A stretch of 64,000 nt of DNA from Robiginitomaculum sp. (lineage in GTDB: Bacteria; Pseudomonadota; Alphaproteobacteria; Caulobacterales; Maricaulaceae), in contig NVXK01000002.1 of NCBI GenBank assembly GCA_002733905.1, forward strand, positions 71,751 through 135,750. Direction: 5' to 3'. This document shows positions 60,835 to 64,000 of the stretch, piece after piece. The position numbers and the translations under genes were made by a program. Under the pieces are notes generated by a model. The model was not told the DNA's origin and did not search any database. It worked only from the letters and a program-made list of their open reading frames with translations. Numbering within the stretch: the first letter of the stretch is position 1; the number at the start of each line of letters is the position of its first letter.

Positions 60835-62442
60835 TTACGGGTTCTTTACATATGCATTCGGACGTAAATAGAACCACCAGTTGATAAGAATACAAACCGC
60901 GTAGAACGCAGCAAATCCGTATAATGCATATTCCGGCGTTGTCGCTTTGATCTGCTCGCCAAACACTTTGGGAATAAAGAATGCACCGTAAGCAGCGATT
61001 GCAGATGTCCAGCCAAGAACGGGCCCCGTTTGTTCTTTGTCAAACACCTGTGCAATTGTGCGGAAGGTAGACCCATTACCAATGCCTGTGGCAGCGAACA
61101 GAACGAGGAACAAGATTAAGAAGGGTACAAAGTAATCCTGCGGGGTCGCAGATGCATATGCCTGCTTCATATAATAAGCCACGCCAAGGGCCGCAGCAAT
61201 CATCACAACCGAGATAATTTGCGTGACTTTAGCCCCACCCATTTTATCCGCAATCATGCCACCAATAGGGCGAATAAGCGCACCTATAAATGGCCCTGTC
61301 CAAGCAAACATCAGCGCAGACGGGCCATCAGGGTTGGCCAGATCATGTACCATAACCCCATCAACCATGACATGCTGGAAACCAAAGATGACTTTAATCG
61401 CCAAACCAAAAGCGGCTGCAAATCCAATGAACGACCCAAAGGTCATAGTATAGATAATGGTCATCGCCCATGTGTGTTTATTGCCAAAAATTTTGTATTG
61501 GTGATTAAGGCTAGTGCGAATTTTCCCCGGTATCAATTTAAGTGCGAACACAGTCATCACAATAACGATTGGCAAGACGAGATATTTACTCAATTCCAAA
61601 CCAGAGCCACCAACACTGGCAGGCAACATCAACCAAATCCCGAAACCGGCTGTCATAAGGCCAATTAACAACATGCCAAGAATTTTACCAAAAGCACCCA
61701 ATGTTGACCCAATATGTGGAGAAACATGGTCAGCTGTAATATTGTTCATACCGAACCAAGCCGCCAGAACAATCGGAAGCAATATAGCCACCCAGATAAA
61801 CCCTGCATTGTGCAAAAAAGTGTCTGTACCCGCTGGAATTTTTCCAATAAGTGTCCCTGAAGTTTTTACCAATTCCATCGGCATGCCGCCAAACAAGGCA
61901 AAAGTCATCACAAGCGGAATAACAATTTGCATGGTTGTCACACCGAAATTCCCTAGCCCTGCATTCATGCCCAAGGAATACCCCTGAACTTTTTTGGGGA
62001 AAAAGAAACTAATATTGGACATGGAGGAAGCAAAATTACCGCCACCTAAACCTGACAACAAGGCCATGATTTGAAATTTCCAGAGGGGGGTATTCGGGTC
62101 TTGTAAAAAATACCCTGCCCCAAAAGCTGGAATAATCAATAAAGCCGTTGTGAGGAAAATTGTATTCCGTCCCCCTGCCAAACGAATAAAGAAAGTTGAG
62201 GGAATGCGTAAAGTCGCGCCAGACAGTCCAGCAATCGCCATAAGGGTAAAGAGCTCGGACTGTTCAAAAGCAAATCCCAGATTGATCATCTGTACGGTAA
62301 TAATTCCCCAGTAAAGCCAGACCGCAAAACCACAGAGAAGGGCTGGAATAGAAATCCATAAATTACGCGTCGCAATTTTATGGCCTTCTGCTTTCCATTG
62401 GGTTTCATTTTCAGGATCCCAGACCTTAATATCCTTTGCCAT
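60835..62442 (-). CDS. narK: Nitrate/nitrite antiporter, NarK2-type MFS protein
   Basis: 535-aa major-facilitator protein with 12 or more transmembrane segments. The nitrate signature is GLGGGNFASSMSNISFFFP and GMNAGLGNFGV. Long NarK2-type members exchange nitrite for nitrate across the inner membrane. The gene is 2 nt after the shorter transporter gene and ahead of narG. In some species the two are fused; here they are separate. Confidence 0.9.
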   Translation of the reverse strand: MAKDIKVWDPENETQWKAEGHKIATRNLWISIPALLCGFAVWLYWGIITVQMINLGFAFEQSELFTLMAIAGLSGATLRIPSTFFIRLAGGRNTIFLTTALLIIPAFGAGYFLQDPNTPLWKFQIMALLSGLGGGNFASSMSNISFFFPKKVQGYSLGMNAGLGNFGVTTMQIVIPLVMTFALFGGMPMELVKTSGTLIGKIPAGTDTFLHNAGFIWVAILLPIVLAAWFGMNNITADHVSPHIGSTLGAFGKILGMLLIGLMTAGFGIWLMLPASVGGSGLELSKYLVLPIVIVMTVFALKLIPGKIRTSLNHQYKIFGNKHTWAMTIIYTMTFGSFIGFAAAFGLAIKVIFGFQHVMVDGVMVHDLANPDGPSALMFAWTGPFIGALIRPIGGMIADKMGGAKVTQIISVVMIAAALGVAYYMKQAYASATPQDYFVPFLILFLVLFAATGIGNGSTFRTIAQVFDKEQTGPVLGWTSAIAAYGAFFIPKVFGEQIKATTPEYALYGFAAFYAVCILINWWFYLRPNAYVKNP

Positions 62443-62444
62443 GA

Positions 62445-63776
62445 TTAAACTCCTTCTTTCAATTCTGTGTGTAAGTCCTGTAATTCAGGCAAATCTTTCG
62501 GCCCAAATTGTGCAGGGTTTTTGCGTTTTTCCGAGCGTAGAATTGCGAAATGCATCCATGTCAAGTTCACAGCCACCAAAGCAGCCAACAACATGAAGCA
62601 ACTTGTCCAGACTCCGATCATATCGTTCATCATCCCGAACGCGATCGGCATAAAGAAACCACCAAGCCCACCAATAAGGCCAACCATGCCGCCAACGGCA
62701 CCCACATGATTTGGGTAGTAAACTGGGATGTGTTTGTAGACAGCCGCCTTACCAAGTGACATCACAAAACCAAGCACAATTGTCAGCCCGATAAAGGCCC
62801 AAAGCGGAATTGTAATGTTAAAGTCTATCGGCCCGTCAATCCCCGCTACCGTATAATCGGTCGCTGGATAGGACAGTAAGAACAAAACAATCAGCGATAC
62901 GCCGAATGTCCAATACATAACCGCGCGCGCACCAATCTTGTCAGACATCCAACCGCCTAAGGCCCTAAATAGCGACCCCGGCAAAGCATATACCGCCGCC
63001 AACATACCAGCAGTCGCCAAGGGTAAACCGTAAGCACCAGTATAAAAACGCGGCAACCACAAAGCTAAGGCAACATACCCACCGAACACGAAAAAGTAAT
63101 AAAAGGCGAAACGCCATACCTGCATATGCTTAAGCGGAGCCAATTGCTTGATAAAGCTTTCATGTTTAACACCCTGTGTTTTCCGTGCCGTGTGAGCAGG
63201 ATCGTCCTTGGCGAAAATAAAATACAATACGGCTGTCACGGCTAATACGCAGGCATATACAAGCGCCACAGATTTCCACTGTCCACCAAGAGCAACCAAG
63301 AGGATGGGCGCACCAAAATTGGTAATCGCAGCCCCTACATTGCCCATGCCAAAGATACCAAGCGCCGTCCCCTGTTGCTTTTGAGGATACCATTTCGATA
63401 CATAGGAAACGCCAACAGCGAAACTACCGCCCGCAAGCCCAAGGCCCAGAGCGGCCAATAAAAACATCGGATATGTATTGGCTAGGGTAAGAAGGAACAC
63501 TGCAAAGGCCGTCACTAACATGACCAGTGTGAATATTAGTTTTCCGCCATATTGGTCGGCCCATATCCCTAAAAATATTCGGCTTAGCGACCCTGTCAGT
63601 ATAGGCGTAGCGACCAAAAGGCCAAATTGAGTATCATTAAGACCAAGCTCAGCTTTAATCTTAATCCCAATAATCGAAAAAATAGTCCAAACAGCAAAAC
63701 AAACTGTAAATGCCAATGTGGATGTCGTTAATGCAGTTGTTTGCTGCCCCTTTGAAACATGATCCAAATCTGCCAT
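62445..63776 (-). CDS. Nitrate transporter, NarK1-type MFS protein
   Basis: 443-aa major-facilitator protein, length typical of NarK1 (nitrate/proton symporter). Motifs include LGLAGGSFAVGVSYVSKWYP and GMGNVGAAITNFGAP (nitrate signatures) and the cytoplasmic loop WADQYGGK after helix 2. First gene of the narK1-narK2-narGHJI run; an FNR-type site lies 92 nt before the ATG. Start supported by GAGGG. Confidence 0.88.
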   Translation of the reverse strand: MADLDHVSKGQQTTALTTSTLAFTVCFAVWTIFSIIGIKIKAELGLNDTQFGLLVATPILTGSLSRIFLGIWADQYGGKLIFTLVMLVTAFAVFLLTLANTYPMFLLAALGLGLAGGSFAVGVSYVSKWYPQKQQGTALGIFGMGNVGAAITNFGAPILLVALGGQWKSVALVYACVLAVTAVLYFIFAKDDPAHTARKTQGVKHESFIKQLAPLKHMQVWRFAFYYFFVFGGYVALALWLPRFYTGAYGLPLATAGMLAAVYALPGSLFRALGGWMSDKIGARAVMYWTFGVSLIVLFLLSYPATDYTVAGIDGPIDFNITIPLWAFIGLTIVLGFVMSLGKAAVYKHIPVYYPNHVGAVGGMVGLIGGLGGFFMPIAFGMMNDMIGVWTSCFMLLAALVAVNLTWMHFAILRSEKRKNPAQFGPKDLPELQDLHTELKEGV

Positions 63777-63867
63777 AATGTTACCCTCCTAAACATAGGC
63801 TCTCGAAATTTTGCAATACGAGATGTGTGATTTCTAAACTTTATGGCAGGTGCCAAAGTGTTGGGGT

Positions 63868-63881
63868 GTGACCTAGATCAA
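63868..63881. promoter_or_regulatory. FNR/CRP-type operator upstream of the nar operon
   Basis: GTGAC-CTAG-ATCAA matches the FNR-family consensus TTGAT-N4-ATCAA with nearly complete half-sites; the CTAG spacer is common in such boxes. It lies in the gap between the NarK1-type gene and a divergent + strand start, so could serve both. Confidence 0.68.
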
Positions 63882-63939
63882 ATTGTCGATTTATTTAAAA
63901 AGCAGTGGCGGCTCAAAGCGTTTGGCCATAGAGAGAGAT

Positions 63940-64000
63940 ATGAGGAATGAAGACCAACATGCCCCCCTCCCGATTCGCCTGCTTCAGGCCTTGGGTGAAC
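63940..64000 (+). CDS. Start of an unidentified divergent gene, cut by the window edge
   Basis: An ATG at 63940 preceded by AGAGAGA opens a frame (MRNEDQHAPLPIRLLQALGE) that runs off the window. It is divergent from the nar genes and 58 nt from the FNR-type dyad, where a nitrate or oxygen regulator gene would be expected; the 20 residues do not identify it. A second ATG 7 nt later in another frame is also open. Confidence 0.4.
   Translation, partial: MRNEDQHAPLPIRLLQALGE

Overview
The window looks like a chromosomal segment of a moderately AT-rich Gram-negative alphaproteobacterium. Evidence for this is the sphingomonad-type protocatechuate 4,5-cleavage (lig) genes, a large TonB-dependent receptor, a membrane-bound nitrate reductase and FNR/CRP-type dyads. 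A marine or sphingomonad/hyphomonad-like relative is my inference; no rRNA or tRNA is present to settle it.

Layout. (1) 1-8.7 kb: a catabolic cassette I cannot name. It has a histidinol-dehydrogenase-family enzyme, SDR, alpha/beta hydrolase and VOC protein on +, converging on an SDR, FAD oxidoreductase and 82-aa protein on -, with an HxlR regulator, a DenD-like epimerase and an ABM-domain protein. (2) 9.1-19.5 kb: a complete set for 4-hydroxybenzoate to central metabolism: pobA with an AraC regulator, then ligA/ligB, ligC, ligI, ligU, ligJ and ligK, plus an unusual LysR regulator with two N-terminal HTH domains. (3) 19.5-28.8 kb: transposase scar, DUF169 protein, SatP-type acetate permease, two acyl-CoA synthetases, a TonB-dependent receptor and an AraC regulator, probably uptake and CoA activation of organic acids. 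(4) 28.8-37 kb: short repeats and decayed gene pieces, an FMN reductase with an AraC/GyrI-like regulator, a meta-cleavage lower pathway (hydratase, acylating acetaldehyde dehydrogenase, aldolase) with an IclR regulator, and UDP-sugar dehydrogenase.

(5) 37.1-48 kb: an accessory island bounded by broken IS3 and IS66 remnants on the left and a frameshifted IS3 remnant on the right. It holds a LuxR-type regulator fused to an apparently catalytically dead alpha/beta hydrolase. Divergent from it lies a five-gene row of exported proteins: three ricin-B-lectin proteins, a lipoprotein with two similar halves, and a papain-like cysteine protease. A perfect 16-bp palindrome sits in the shared promoter region. 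This is the best candidate here for an undescribed system.

(6) 48-64 kb: an anaerobic-respiration block on the - strand: narK-type transporters, narGHJI, an outer-membrane barrel protein, moaA, moaB, a JmjC/cupin-like protein, and feoA/feoB. FNR-type dyads lie upstream of the first transporter gene and of the barrel gene. Together these genes would supply nitrate uptake, nitrate reduction, molybdenum cofactor and ferrous iron during growth without oxygen.

All calls come from reading the sequence and recalled family knowledge; no database search was run.
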